Below are positions 13,151-25,492 of a stretch of 64,000 nt of DNA, one piece after another. Position 1 is the first letter of the stretch. Every line of letters starts with the position of its first letter. The notes beneath the pieces were generated by a model that had not been told where the DNA came from, searched no databases, and was given only the letters and a program-made list of their open reading frames with translations. Position numbers and translations under genes: made by a program. The stretch spans positions 10,890,001 through 10,954,000 of the forward strand of contig CM062206.1 in the NCBI GenBank assembly GCA_031216445.1. Reading direction: 5' to 3'. This stretch comes from Lateolabrax maculatus. Taxonomy: Eukaryota; Chordata; Actinopteri; Acropomatiformes; Lateolabracidae.

Positions 13151-16100
13151 CATCCTGAACCCTCACAGTGATAGACATCTGAAAACAATTAGCAATCAAA
13201 CACAATTTAGTCAAATACATACACATTGGTAAAACACACGTATTACCCAAGTTCAACCTGGGGTTTCACTATGCAATATGTTTAGCTGAATCATATTATT
13301 CTAGTCTAGCAAACATGATGACATTTTCTTAAAGGACTTTCATCTATGTTACAACAACCCATGCCTTGACAAAAATAACCACTCTAGGTTTTTCTGACCT
13401 TCAGTGGTGCCTTATTCTGTTTGGAAATAAGACATCTGTGGTATTCAGCTCCTGTAGAAGTGCATGTGGCACGTACTGTACACAATCTGAAAGTGAGCTC
13501 AGGGTGGTGTGAAGGCTTACAGACAAATGACTCAGTGCTGCAACACGCTCAGTTGAACAGATGAGCTATTTCATTCATCTCAGATGGGCTAACACATATT
13601 TGATCTGCAGTGAGCCCATTAGCACTCAGAGTTGGATTGTCACATGCCTGGCAAAGTTATTATATGGGGACGAATTGATTCTGTTTGCAACTTGTCATCT
13701 CATCTATACGATACTTTTAAAAAGAAAAAAGGAACTATGTAATGTCATTAAATTGTACCTTCTCGTTAGAGCAGCGGTGGAAAGCAGACAAAATCGAGAT
13801 GCACCCATGGACCATTTCCTACTGATGTCATCTTTGTCCAATTTAGCAGATAATAAGCCATTGGAAATACTGTCATGTCCTCTGCTTCCTCGTCCCTGCA
13901 CCAGATGAAGACTCCTGACCTCAACTCTACTTCTAGGTATTAGAATTTACAGGAAAGGGTTAGTGTGTCCCATATAGCTGATGCCAGTGTGAAGCCTTAT
14001 GTGACATAGTTTTGAATCAGCACTGAAAAAAGCACATCCCACTCTGAAACATTTCAGTGTTCTAGCCCTGTGGAGAGACATCATTTATTGGTATATGGGC
14101 AGACATAACCACAATTACGGGGATTACCTTTAGATGGGATTAACTACTGTAGCATGGAGTGCATTTCTGAAAGTAAAATTGCGGTAATCCAAAATCCACA
14201 GGTAGTAGATAATCCCACACCTATTTGTCAGAGTTCGGATCTGCCCCACTATTTTGATTAAATGTTTCAGATGTAGACATTAGATTATTATCATGATTGT
14301 TCAACATCAGTGGGCCACAGATACATTTGAAGCAGGCCATAAAGAGGAAAATATTGTATTACTGTACTATTAATATCAGCACAAAATACCATTTCTTGTC
14401 CCTCACAGCTACAGTGTCACTAATACACACTTGAAAACACATTTTTAGATGACCGCTTTGTGAGATTACACTAACACATAACCCCGTCTGCTGCTGTATC
14501 TGTGTGTTCCAATGTTTGCGAAACAGCAGTGAGATTCAGCAGAGCAGCAGATGTTTTAACATCCATGGCCATTTTGTTTTTAACGAGGATTAAACCTCTT
14601 CAGTCCCTCTGAGTGACAATATTTAGAGAGGAAGCCAAATGACATGACCAGTTTAAATGCCTACCAAGAGGCGTATTAACACATCAAGAAATGACAAGAA
14701 AAAAAAAAAGATGACAACACTGAGGAAGAGAGAAAGCTATGCAGGGAACCAGTGACACCAGTGACATGTTTTCACTGGTCCTGTGGCCTGGCAAATTACA
14801 ACCAGAGGCAGCCATGTTCCAGTAGGCACTGAGGGAACAGCTCACAAAGCCATTCACCTCAAAAGACATGCAGCTCTGTGGATTATCAGCAGCAAGCTGA
14901 CTAATGCACCAGAACAGTCAGGTATTTAGAGATTTTAGGGGCAGAACACTTCTGGCAGTGATGACGTAAGTAGGGGTGTGATTCCATTTAAAAGTCAAAA
15001 GAAATTAATAGGATGAAAAATGTGTTTTGCCATGTTGGCAGTAGATTTAATCACTGATTGATTTATAACTATCCACTTCAAACTTTGGCAACAACCAACT
15101 CAAACAATGTGATTGGCATACTTTAAAGAACGCAACTTTCTTCTCAAAGAAACAAATTGTACAGGATCCAGGAACCAGAAGCCGATGTGCCCGTCACAGG
15201 CGCCCCGTGTCACTCAGAAACCTGAGCTGACAGAGGAATGGAAGAGAGGGGCTCTCAGCATTCCCAAACAGCGATCAGCGTGCAAGTCAGCGATGGAGAG
15301 TGGCAGATCTCTGATGCGAGGAGAACCAGTTTCCTCCAGGCAGTGTGGCCGGATCTGCGTCAGTACCAGGAAAGCATCTGACAGGGAACAACTCCTCCAC
15401 CCTGACACCACAAGTACTTTCTGTCCTCACAGACCTCAGTGTTTACAAACTGTTTTTGTTGTGTTTAATACACTGTTGGGAATATAGAAATGTAGTGTAC
15501 TGTAATTGAAAACTGTAACTTTTAATTTACTTTTTGAAGTATTTTTCTGAATAACTTGTTTTTATTTTTAGCGTAGTTTAATCTATACTTAAAGAGGAAG
15601 AGAACATACCACTTTTTTTATTTGTGCTCCCATACCTTTTGCATTGGGGAAAAAGTGATACTTTGTAAAGATAGTTGTTCTGATAAGTGGTAGTCCAATA
15701 AAGTTTCCTGTTTAGATTGTACAGCCACTAAGAAGGATAAATGAAAAAAGCCTAAACTGAATTTTGTTATAGTATCTTAAAGAAAAAAATGTTTTAAGCT
15801 GAACCTGTCAAATAGCAGTACATCCTGTGTGCTTTCTAGGTTCAAGATTTATTTGGAATAATTTTCCATCCCTGGGATTGGAATTTGAGGACCCCCACAT
15901 GAAAATCCTCTGATCTACAAAATGAGCTCACACACCAATGTGACTGCATAAGAACCTGTAGTGTGTATTTCAGCTGCTGTAGCATGTCATGTATGCACTG
16001 TGGGATGCATACACTGACTGCTGGTCACAGCTAAAAACAGAGACTCCTTCCACCACTCCAGATATCTTTCAAACATTCAGTGAGAGTTGAAAATTAAAGC

Positions 16101-16249
16101 AGACAGTGCAGGTACATATGAAATGTCATAATATTTAAACAACTCCTCCTTTGACCACATGCTATTCAAAGGGGCTTCTGTGAAATCCAGCCATTAGATT
16201 GAATGATTTTAATGACACTGTACACAGTGTGTGGTTTTGCCGATGAGGT

Positions 16250-16480
16250 AAGAGCAGGTGTCTGTGTTGTGAAGGACAGAGCTGCCTGCACTGAGATTAA
16301 CGAAGCAGCTCGAAATCATCTCTGGGCATTTATTGATTGAGTTCTGTCGCTGGCCTCGCGCTGAATTAATCTGCCTGCAAATATGCAAGACTTATGCCTT
16401 CTGCTCCACTCGGACCTGCAACTGGAGGCGGACATGAATCCACTGGCTGACACTCAACGCCCGGCACTGAGATGAAGTGT
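16250..16480. promoter_or_regulatory. Candidate conserved non-coding element in fgf13 intron
   Basis: A non-repetitive, information-rich stretch with clustered developmental-type motifs: a homeodomain core in TGAATTAATCTG, an octamer-like CAAATATGCAAG, and TTTATTGATTGAG. It has no long open frame and no repeat signature. This makes it one of the more plausible enhancer candidates in the intron, but the argument is purely by appearance. Confidence 0.3.
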
Positions 16481-19400
16481 AAGAAGAGGCACAGAAAAAA
16501 GTTCTTTGCTCACAAGAGTGTCAAGCATTTACGAACAATCGGCAAGAAATACATACGGGAAAAGTGATCAGAAAACTGTACAGTACTGTTGGCGTACTTA
16601 CAGTGAAAATGTTTAACATAATTGAGACTATTAGATTGTAGTGTAAGACAAAGTGTGAATGACAAAAACAAGATTATTTGGGTTGTATTTAGTATGTCAC
16701 GTTCATGTCATGAAGCGTTAATACAAACAGGGATGACATGTCTGAATATTTGATGCACAGTGCAGCACTGTTAACTGGTATGTACAGGAGTTTTCAAGCT
16801 CTGGAAAGTTGTGAAGCTGAGAGTGTGTGTACGTCACGCTTCGACACATCACTTTGTCTGCACAACTTAGCTTCACAAGGACAGGGGGAAACTAACACAA
16901 CGTGATTCACTGGTGTTGATATTGAAGCTCCGCTAGACATCACCTCCTTCTACCCCACCATGTCTCTCTCTCCCGCTGTGTCTCTGCATACTTTCTGTTT
17001 TCACATGTACTGCTACAGGATGAACTTATGGCCTTTTTGACCACGTACGATTATAGTCACAAAACTCACAGAGTAAAAGAAAATACCCTGTCACTTAAGT
17101 GACAAAAAGGGATTTTGATGTGAGCTGCAAATTTTAAATGGCACCTCGGTTTATGATATGATTACTACTGGGACCAAAATAGAGAAAATGTATTAATTCA
17201 ATATCATTCTATATGGAGGGAACACCTGAGAGAGTTTTCTTTCCATCTATCCAATTCCTATTCTGCTTGTCCCTATCAAGTTTTTCTAAAAAACAATAAA
17301 TTCTTGTGTCAAAAGAACTTTTGGGGGTTTCTAAACCTATCATTCAATTTCCAAGATATGATGTAGTTATGGATTATGTTGAATCAGTGATCAGCTTTAG
17401 TTGGGTGTACATGTTGAGAGAACTTTACATGAGGTAACTAAAACTGAAAGCTTAATTAACAAGTAGACACAAAACTAATAGAATAATGATTAAATACATT
17501 TGTATGTAATTTTAGCAGCCTTGTAAATTAGCTGAGATACTGAGACACTTTGGATCGAGACTCCAGAATAGTATTTTCAAAATGATGATTAGATTAGATG
17601 AGTGGAAACGGAGGTATCACTTCTGTTCTGAAAAAGCAACGCAGTCAGAAGCTTCTGTAGGCCAACAGCTTGCAGAAAAACAAGGCAGCGAAGATGGCAG
17701 GTGGTTCCGGCTTTAATGGACTGTTTCCCTGAAAATTGCCAACGTTGGCAGGGTCAGTTCCCTGCTCTTGTGCTGTTCACGTCTCTGGTGGAGGGCAGCT
17801 GGCACCAAGTGACCCTCTCAGTGATGCAGATAGTGAACTGCAGTTTTCTCTTGTTCTAAAAATTGCGAGGCAGCAGAGCCACACCATCTTTTGGCTCTCA
17901 ACTGCACGTCTGTAAAACTAGACCACGCTTTGTTGAGCGTTCTTGGTTAAGGTGAAGATGTCTTTATCTCATCTGAAAGTCTTTGAGATGGTGCTGCCCT
18001 AGGGCTTAAATGAGTCAGCCGTTCACACATGCCATCGATTTCCAGCCAGATATGAGAGGGAAAGTTGCTGTGGAGGTTAATCTTGAAATCAATTCTTTTG
18101 AGCATATTTTGCTCACTGTATTGTTTGCACAACATGCCAGACTCTCTGTCCTGTAACTAGTGTTTTGTTTTTGTTTTAGCTTTATAAGTCAGTTTTGTTA
18201 CATTTATGTATCAGGCACCACATACAAAAGTCATTAATCACATAAAAAGATGAGGGATTAAGTAGTATTACATTAAAAAAAAGGACTTAAGCAAACATGA
18301 AATTAAACTGCATTACTATAGGTAGTGGTAGCCTAGCTGCAACAAGATGTTTGATATTAATAATTTATAATTTTTTGATATATTCTTACTGAGTGTGAGT
18401 TAGAGCAGTCTCTTCAATATAGTATCCTATGATATAAATAAAAAATAGTATCGCAATAGCTCATTACCCATAATAATTGGCCTCTAAGCTGCTAGTAATC
18501 CTCGAGGATAATTACATGCATGGTCTATAAATGAAATAAATGTAAAGAACAACTAAAGAACAGTCTCTGCACACAGGCTATGTTTAGTGTAGGTCTGTAC
18601 AGTATAGGGCAGTCATTACTGTATGCACCACTAATAGTAACATCAACAGGCGCATCACTTGCAGCAGTGCTGCCAAAACAAACCAATTAGGTTTATTGAT
18701 TTGTTGTGAGCACCTTAAACAGAGCCCGAACCTGACAACAAGGAGATCCAGTTGAATAGCTGAAACTGTAAATAAACAGGAAGGGCAAGCACCCACAGTG
18801 TATATGCAGGTTATTATATTACACTCAGGGAGGCCGTGTTTACTCACTGACCATGAAAATATCTTTAGGCAATAGAAAGGCATGAATCCTGATTCCAATA
18901 AAGGTTGAAGAGACAGGGGACTACAGGCTGATTGTTTTTAAGGTGGAAATCATTGCACATACACCTGGAAACCAATTTGCTGACACAATAAAGTCATTAT
19001 TAACCATCATAAGATTTTTTTTTTTTGTCTAATTGTTCAATAGAAGCACCGAGACAAAGGTGCAGTGATGTGTGTGCCGGTGCGTAAAGTGTCGTGCCGG
19101 TGGAGACGTAACAATGATTAGTCCCACCAGGTTTCTCTGGCAACCCTCCGCTCCGTGTCCATGGCAATGGATAGGCAGTTTACTCTGCCTTTTTTTTTTT
19201 TTTTTCCCCCCCCCATCTTTTTCCTGAGAGGTAAAGGACCAGATCTTTTTTTTTTAACGCCACGGGTCATGAGCTCAGGCTGTGGGACCGAAAACAAAAA
19301 AAAAAAAAAAGCCTCCGCGCTTCATTGTTGTACAGATGTGATGAGAATGAGCGAGTCAGTATGCGGATAGCGAGACACACAAAGGGACATCTCGATGGGA

Positions 19401-19864
19401 CGCCACTGTCATCGTCTCAACGTTACAGTGTTGACTGTGAATCTAACCATCATTCCTATCCGCCGTCGGTGACACCGTAGCCCACTGGCCTGCGACACAT
19501 TGATTTCTTCGCTTTGCCTAATTGTCTCTGTTTATTTATTTATTTATTTTCTCTTATGGACGATCGCCAAGTCGATGCAAGTGAAGCATGTGATCTCAGA
19601 CCAACACATCCATCGTGCAGCATACAGGCCCACAGTACAGCGGCGGCTGCTGGGATCTCAAGACAGCAATGTCCACATGCACCATGCTGGGAATGGCTCA
19701 GCATCCAGTGGCTGCTGCTGTTTTCAGTCTAACCTCAAAGGGAGATTTGAGCACCATGTAGGGGATGGATGGGTGCATGGTCGCGTCAAAAAACCTGTGA
19801 TCTGGTGGGGGTGGGGGGGGGGGGGGTAAAGCAGGTCTGTGCAAGGCAAGGCTCGCTCTCTTAC

Positions 19865-19913
19865 CCTTGGATGCATCCTTGTCTTCTTTAGGCTTCGCCA
19901 CTTTTCCGCTCAT
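19865..19913 (-). CDS. fgf13: FGF13 (FHF2) V-type first coding exon
   Basis: Fibroblast growth factor 13 is an intracellular FGF-homologous factor that binds voltage-gated sodium channel tails and microtubules. This exon encodes MSGKVAKPKEDKDASK, which matches the distinctive N-terminus of the mammalian V/VY isoforms (MSGKVTKPKEEKDASK) with conservative differences. The start is the ATG at 19,913-19,911. After 16 codons plus one base (AAG G) there is a consensus donor GTAAGAG at 19,864-19,858. This phase-1 end is what the mammalian gene needs to join either the Y exon (G|TT, Val) or the common exon (G|AG, Glu). An unspliced frame runs on to 19,698 but reads only intron. The rest of the gene must lie left of the window. 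The location next to f9, on the opposite strand, matches human FGF13-F9 order. Which teleost duplicate this is cannot be decided here. Confidence 0.9.
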
Positions 19914-20960
19914 AGATCCCAGTTTGGATGTATAATTCCCGATTTAGACAAGAACCGAAATCCTTCTGGCTGCCGACTGTCCTCAGTGAAATCCTTACCA
20001 AGGGCTCCAGGTGCTGAGATAAGGCTTCTGCGAAGAGAGAAATCAAGATGTTCCCTTCATAACACAACGGCAGTTTGGTGCCAAGGCAGGAGACAATGGA
20101 CCGTGGGAAGCGAGGTGTTTATCAATGGAAAACATCCAACTATAGTGATGCTGTCCAAACACACTCACGCCACACGACGGACAGCCCATATGGTTTCAGT
20201 AAACACCAGGAATCAGCCCGTGTGTGTCTCTGCACAGCCTTAAAACCACGCTTTAACCTACCTTATCTCCTCCACGTTTTCCGCTACATCAATGCACATT
20301 GATGAAAGGAAACGCTCCCACCATGAATCCCGTTATGTTGCATACAAAAAAAAGAAAAACAACAACAACAAAAAAAAAAATAAAAAATCACGACCTGCTC
20401 TGCTGTGACAAAAGGAGAGGAGCGAAAAAGCTGCGAAATGGAGCGCAGGTTTTATTTCTTTTTTTTTTTCCTTCTTCTTCTTCCAGAGGTCTTCAATCAA
20501 CGTTGAATGGGGGGAAGAAAGAAAGAAAAAAAAACAGAGATCAAAACCCCGAACCGTCGTATGTTTCACACGAACCACGAGAGAAATGCCATCCAGTGCG
20601 GCTTGTGCCACCAGGTTATTTTTTTTTCTTTCCTACAGACGAGCGCAGCTCCTCTAAAGGCTCGGCGGCCACAATCAACAGGATACACAACGTGAGAGCG
20701 CTCCCCCAGTCACAGCGCAGACTCGCACCGTGGACATGAGGGGGGGGGGGGGGTTCACATCAGGATCACTGCTGGGATGGAAACGAGCCGCGTCCGTGAA
20801 TGCGTCCGGTGTCGCGAGGTTGAGCTGTCGGTGCGTCGGAGGATTAAAGCAGGAGGTTGCGCTGCGTGGCGCACACCGTCGTGCTGTTGCTCTCATTCAG
20901 TTGCCTTTGCAGAGCTATGCGTCATCCCATTCACACACAGCCTGCGCATTTTCTTCCTAT
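19914..20960 (-). promoter_or_regulatory. fgf13: CpG-rich promoter and 5' leader region of fgf13 V transcript
   Basis: Upstream of the V exon, on its 5' side, CpG dinucleotides and GC content rise sharply, most clearly at 20,640-20,900, against an AT-rich background. This suits a CpG-island promoter for a neuronal developmental gene. The stretch also carries poly-A/T runs, a G run of about 18 at 20,738-20,752 and A-rich runs at 20,345-20,385. I cannot place the transcription start or tell the leader from the promoter. The overlapping short open frames on both strands are not convincing genes. Confidence 0.5.
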
Positions 20961-22976
20961 GTGATCTGAGGTGTTTTTTCTTTTCACTTCATGCGATGCA
21001 TGAGCTTAAAACGTTCCCTGGGGGGATAAAAGTGTAATATATAAATCGTAGGCTAATTGCTTTTGTGGTCCACAGTAGATAATGGATAAACTTTTAACTT
21101 TTTGTATAATCTGCAAAGGCCCGGCCTGTATCATGTGTTGCCCAGTAAGTTTATAAGGTGTTTTGCATGTGATGTAGACTGATAGTGTTATGTAAAACAA
21201 GATCACTGAAATCTATAAAAAAAAAAAAAAACTAGATAAAAACTCATCTTTTTGTGAAAATGACAACCCGGTTCAGTTTGGGTATCGAAATGTATCAGGT
21301 GTAACATTTCCACAAAGTTCTCTCAGCTTATCGAACATTTAACAGGTGCTGAAAAGTTTTCTAATAGAAATGTGGGACAGCAGAAGGGGTTTAGACTGTA
21401 ATACCCACCACAACAAAACACTTTTCATCTTGTAAACATTTTTGTTGCTAAAAATTTAAAAAGAAATTTGTAAGAAATACAAACAGTTATATGAGAGTGA
21501 CATAATTAAGCTTGATTTTAATGTAAATCAACAAATGTTTATAATACAACAATGTACTTATGCCTGTAACCTATAGAAAATGTACATAGTACATAGTACA
21601 TACTGCAGTGAGACATGTACGTTCTCCCCTATTTTTTTTCATTGCGTTTAAGAAAACAATTGGTGAGTAATAGAAAGCAGCACATCAGATCCTTATGAAT
21701 CAATGTGTATCTTGGGTGTACCAACTTACAAACAACATATTTTCTTACTCAGCCCGTTTTGTGTTTAGCCATGCACAAATCTTTGGTTCCAGGTTTTGTG
21801 ATATTTGTCCCCAGGATTAGTGTCATCACCCCAGTACAGGTGAATTTGTGAGCTGTGAAAGTCAACAGAAATATTTATTTCCATAAACAATGTGCTGTTT
21901 GTCATTAAAACAATTTTTATTGGGTCTACTTCCCACCAAAGAAAAAGTATCCACTATTGAAAACTTTGACGGCTCATTCTGCAGATTATCAAGAGACACT
22001 TTACTCTGAAGCAACTTTGAAGCAAACAACAAACTAACAAACACGCAGGATCTGTCCCTTCATGAGGCTTCACTGTGGGAAGCTGTCATTTTTCCAGTGT
22101 TGCAGCTTACACTGACCTCTCAATTGACTACTAATGAAAGCATTTTGGTGTTAGGTATTTGAATTTAAAGCTTAAAGTATGTGGGGTCCTTACCTCTAAA
22201 ACCTCTGAAAGTCACACCTCATCTTTTACTTGGATTCGCATTTAACCGTCCAGATCCGAATGGTGAATGAACGACGCTTACAGACAAAAATCCCAATTCT
22301 TTCCCGGCCTCTTAATCCGCGTTTGACGTCACTATAACAATTATTACTTTAAGTATTAATTTTATCAGCTGTCCTTCAGAAGTCCCGGTCCAATCCCAGT
22401 CCGATTGTGCAGGCTTTATGTCACATCTCTTAGCCCTGCAGGTCTGTTAGCACTCAGTGGCAGCAGAGGAAAAAGACCTGCGGGTTGAGGGTTACAAGAT
22501 CTATATGGTTGCTATTTTTAGAAGAAACAGGACTCCTTTTAAACTTTCTTCACATGCTCAAATCTTCCTGAGACATCTAAAGCACACTGTGGCCTGTTTG
22601 GTCGGTTTCGACGTGGATCTGCCTCAAATGGTTAAATCACCACAGTTTTAAAAACAAAATTGACCCTGAGTTCAGTTATATCATTTCTTTCTTTATAGTC
22701 ATTTAGACGAATTGAACTCAAATTAAGCTAACTGAAATGCAACCAGGCTTTTCTGAACTGAAACAGTATTTTTCATCTTTGCATTGTTGCATTGTGACTG
22801 TTTCTGTCATGATCATAGTGTAAGCAGTACGGTACATGATTAACATTGTTAACTGAATGCATAAAACTGTATTTTACTCTATTTACTATATCAGTCCCCG
22901 GCCAAAAAGTTTAATTTCTAATTCCAGTAATTTGCCTCTTGAAGTCTCTCTTTAGCTTCAGGTATGGATGTACTGC

Positions 22977-22978
<2 letters not shown>

Positions 22979-23018
<40 letters not shown>
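22979..23018. repeat. (TG)n microsatellite
   Basis: Twenty TG units, followed by alternating purine-pyrimidine sequence (GCGCGCGCACATATATATG, then TATG repeats) to about 23,070. The whole tract could adopt left-handed DNA. Confidence 0.95.
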
Positions 23019-23019
<1 letters not shown>

Positions 23020-24465
23020 CAGGCGCGCGCACATATATATGTATATGTGTATGTGTATATATGTATATGTTCACCTAGAAAACATTTTATTACAATTCTG
23101 AAACTGTAAATATGTAAGCTCATAGAAACATAAACCCACTAATTAGTGTAATTTGCGAGGTGTTTGGTGAAACTGACTGGAATTACTCAGTTTTTACTCA
23201 AAGCAAACCATTGATCTGATTTCATATAGGTCATATGTAATTTTATATCCTTTGTAACGTATCTTTATTCTGTCTTTGTTTCTTTAAAACATGTTAACAG
23301 ATGGCACTGTTCAATCTTTGGTTGTACACTCAGCGGCTCAGCTCATGTTTTGGAGAAAATGTATCGATTTATTCCTTTTTCTTAAATCACGAGATCTGAC
23401 TGCTCATTAGCATTCCCCGTCAGCGTGCCGGTGCGTGGTTATTATTTATGATAGCAGCTATCTTAGCGCCAGACCAGAACCGAGAAGACTGTGAATCGAT
23501 AGGAGCTGACTGCTCAGTAGATGAGGGGTCAAGGAGGTTCCACCTGGGAAGGTGGGGGGGGGGTGTCCACTGTATGTCTTCACCACTTAGCATACCAAAA
23601 CGAGCACAACACGCACAACACCGTACTGTATATAAACCAAACTTTAACACAAAAAACTAAGCCAAAACTTAACTAAACACAGGGACAGCAGTGGCATTGC
23701 CTTTTATCACAGATATAACTTTATGGTATTGTTGTTCCAAATTTCATGGGATACAATGCAGAATTGGGACATACCATTATTAATAGTCCTTCAGTGGTGT
23801 ATATACTGTTGAGCTGGCAAAATAACAACTGAGCAAACCTACCGGAGTTCAAGAAGAGGCAGTAATGGAGGGGACGGTTGTTTGGTGTGGTCAGGATATA
23901 TTTTGAATTACACATACGTGCTTGAAAATGTCATAGCATTACAAGTGTTTTTTGGTGAAGGAGATGTTTGTGGAGTATTTTCATAAAACCCTAAAGGTGC
24001 TGGTGACTTCTTGTCTTGCCCAATGAGTTATACAGGAGTGTGGAAATGAGGTAGAGCTGTGATTCACCGGCGGGGCATGTGCATGTATTTTGGAATGAGG
24101 TATAAAGAGCGAGGGTTAGAGATAGTGTAAAGGTCAGTGGGTTGTGTTCCCACTGTGTCCATGGCTTGTGGCCCCCTTTGACCTTTCTAGCAGGGCATCG
24201 CAGTACAGTGCTACATTCACTCCCAGCAAAGCCCTGCAGCCCGGCTGGTACAGCACAAACAAACTCCTGACTCACAATCTGTCACCTCTGATGTCACATC
24301 ACAGGCTGTCCACAGAAAAACCCTGAATCACTTCTGTTTGTCTGCTGATTGCAGGATTTCTAATAGAAAATGAACCATCACTTTGAGCTCACGCCGCCCC
24401 ACGCATGTGCCCGCTCACTCAGCAAACTCGTCTGTTTTAGGTCTTGTCTTTTGTCATGTATAACT

Positions 24466-25492
24466 TAGGGATGCACAATATGGATTTTTCTCAGCCAATA
24501 CCAATTACTTGCTTCTCTTGGCAGAATCCAATAAGATAACCGATAATTTCACTTTTTTGTATTTAAAAAAAGAAGTTCATAACCTGTAGATTATGCACAC
24601 CTGATGGTAAGAAAGGTTAAGATATAGTGAGCAAAGATGGCTGATTTGATATTCAATAGCTCTGACCAAACCAAATCTAACTGTCATCACTATTGTTAAC
24701 ACAACCAAAACAATTTTGTGCTTTTCATGTTAAAGTCTTCATCCAGCCACTAAGACGTCGAACTAAGCATTCTCGCTGGACTAACGTCAGAAGTCCGTAT
24801 GTCCATGGTAAAACTTGTGACGCTTACGTTTGTATCGATCAGACTATGAATGTGTGTGGCGACCACGTCATACAGGGCAGGTAGAGATAGGTCAGAGTAT
24901 ACCGAGGTTCCAAATCGAAGCCTTGGTCTTTTACCACAGAAAAAGGCTGGTCATCAAGTGCCATAAATTCCATGATTTCGTCATTAATTGCTTTAGCCTT
25001 AGGGCTGTCTCTAAAAAACTTCCTGCAGTTTTCAAATGCATGTTGAATAAGCACTACTGCACTTGCTTTTTTTACAGAACATTGGCTGCTTCGTATTCCT
25101 TCAATACATCTTTGTAGCGATGACAAAGTGAGCTTATAACATTTGTTGTGTTAAAACTAAAATACTTTTTCCCTCCTCTCGGAACCCTTGGGGAACATGT
25201 ATTACAAATTGCAATTGAGCTGCCTCCATCACAACTCTGAAAAATGTCCACACCGGCGATGATATGTTTGGCTCCCTAGTCTAAACTGCATGGCTCTACC
25301 CAGGTGCAGCAGTTTGACGTCATGAATACGACAACAGCTGCTGCACTTGTTAAGTCAATGAAAGCAATGTTGGCTTTGTATTATCTGCTCTATTTATTTG
25401 TTATAATTTCACTATCAGAATAATACATGCTAATATAAATTTCCCATTATCGACCGATAATTTAATGGCCCCATATATATCGTGCATCTCTA
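24466..25492 (-). mobile_element. hAT-family DNA transposon, internally deleted
   Basis: The terminal inverted repeats are TAGGGATGCACAATAT on the left and TAGAGATGCACGATAT as the reverse complement of the right end. They are flanked by 8-bp duplications differing at one base: GTATAACT (24,458-24,465) and GTATCACT (25,493-25,500). An 8-bp target duplication is diagnostic of the hAT superfamily. The interior carries part of a BED/hAT-type transposase reading on the minus strand. At about 1 kb the element is far too short for a full transposase, so it is an old, deleted copy. Many teleosts carry related repeats whose ends read GGGATGCACGATAT. Confidence 0.85.
24893..25120 (-). pseudogene. hAT transposase fragment
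   Basis: The minus-strand frame includes MEFMALDDQPFSVVKDQGF and then LEPRYT. This is the conserved block of ZBED-like hAT transposases (I(A)LDDQPFSVVEDxGF...LEPRYT). The rest of the protein, including the BED finger, catalytic residues and C-terminal dimerisation region, is absent. It lies within the inverted repeats of the surrounding element, so it is transposon-derived and not a domesticated host gene. The fragment is open for about 95 codons, but no independent promoter or splice context is visible. Confidence 0.8.

Larger units (their letters stand above)
1..19864 (-). other. fgf13: fgf13 first intron (V transcript), non-coding
   Basis: The V-type first exon at 19,865-19,913 splices toward lower coordinates, so this whole stretch should be its intron. 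I looked on the minus strand for the other known fgf13 parts (Y exon, U and S first exons, and the common exon beginning with the beta-trefoil core) and recognised none, so they probably lie beyond position 1. The sequence is AT-rich, with scattered simple repeats, one short inverted-repeat transposon (9,427-9,771) and a few less AT-rich islands that may be conserved enhancers. The open frames here (for example 7,641-7,976, 13,561-13,908 and 15,113-15,487 on the plus strand) resemble no family I know and lack exon context. I regard them as chance. Confidence 0.6.

Noticed and set aside
15113..15487. 124-aa plus-strand open frame in fgf13 intron
   Set aside because: No family resemblance, no splice or promoter context; a slightly GC-richer patch makes open frames by chance on both strands.
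20299..20739. 146-aa plus-strand open frame near the fgf13 CpG region
   Set aside because: Its composition is driven by A-runs and T-runs (poly-Lys and poly-Phe), and it sits antisense to the likely fgf13 leader.
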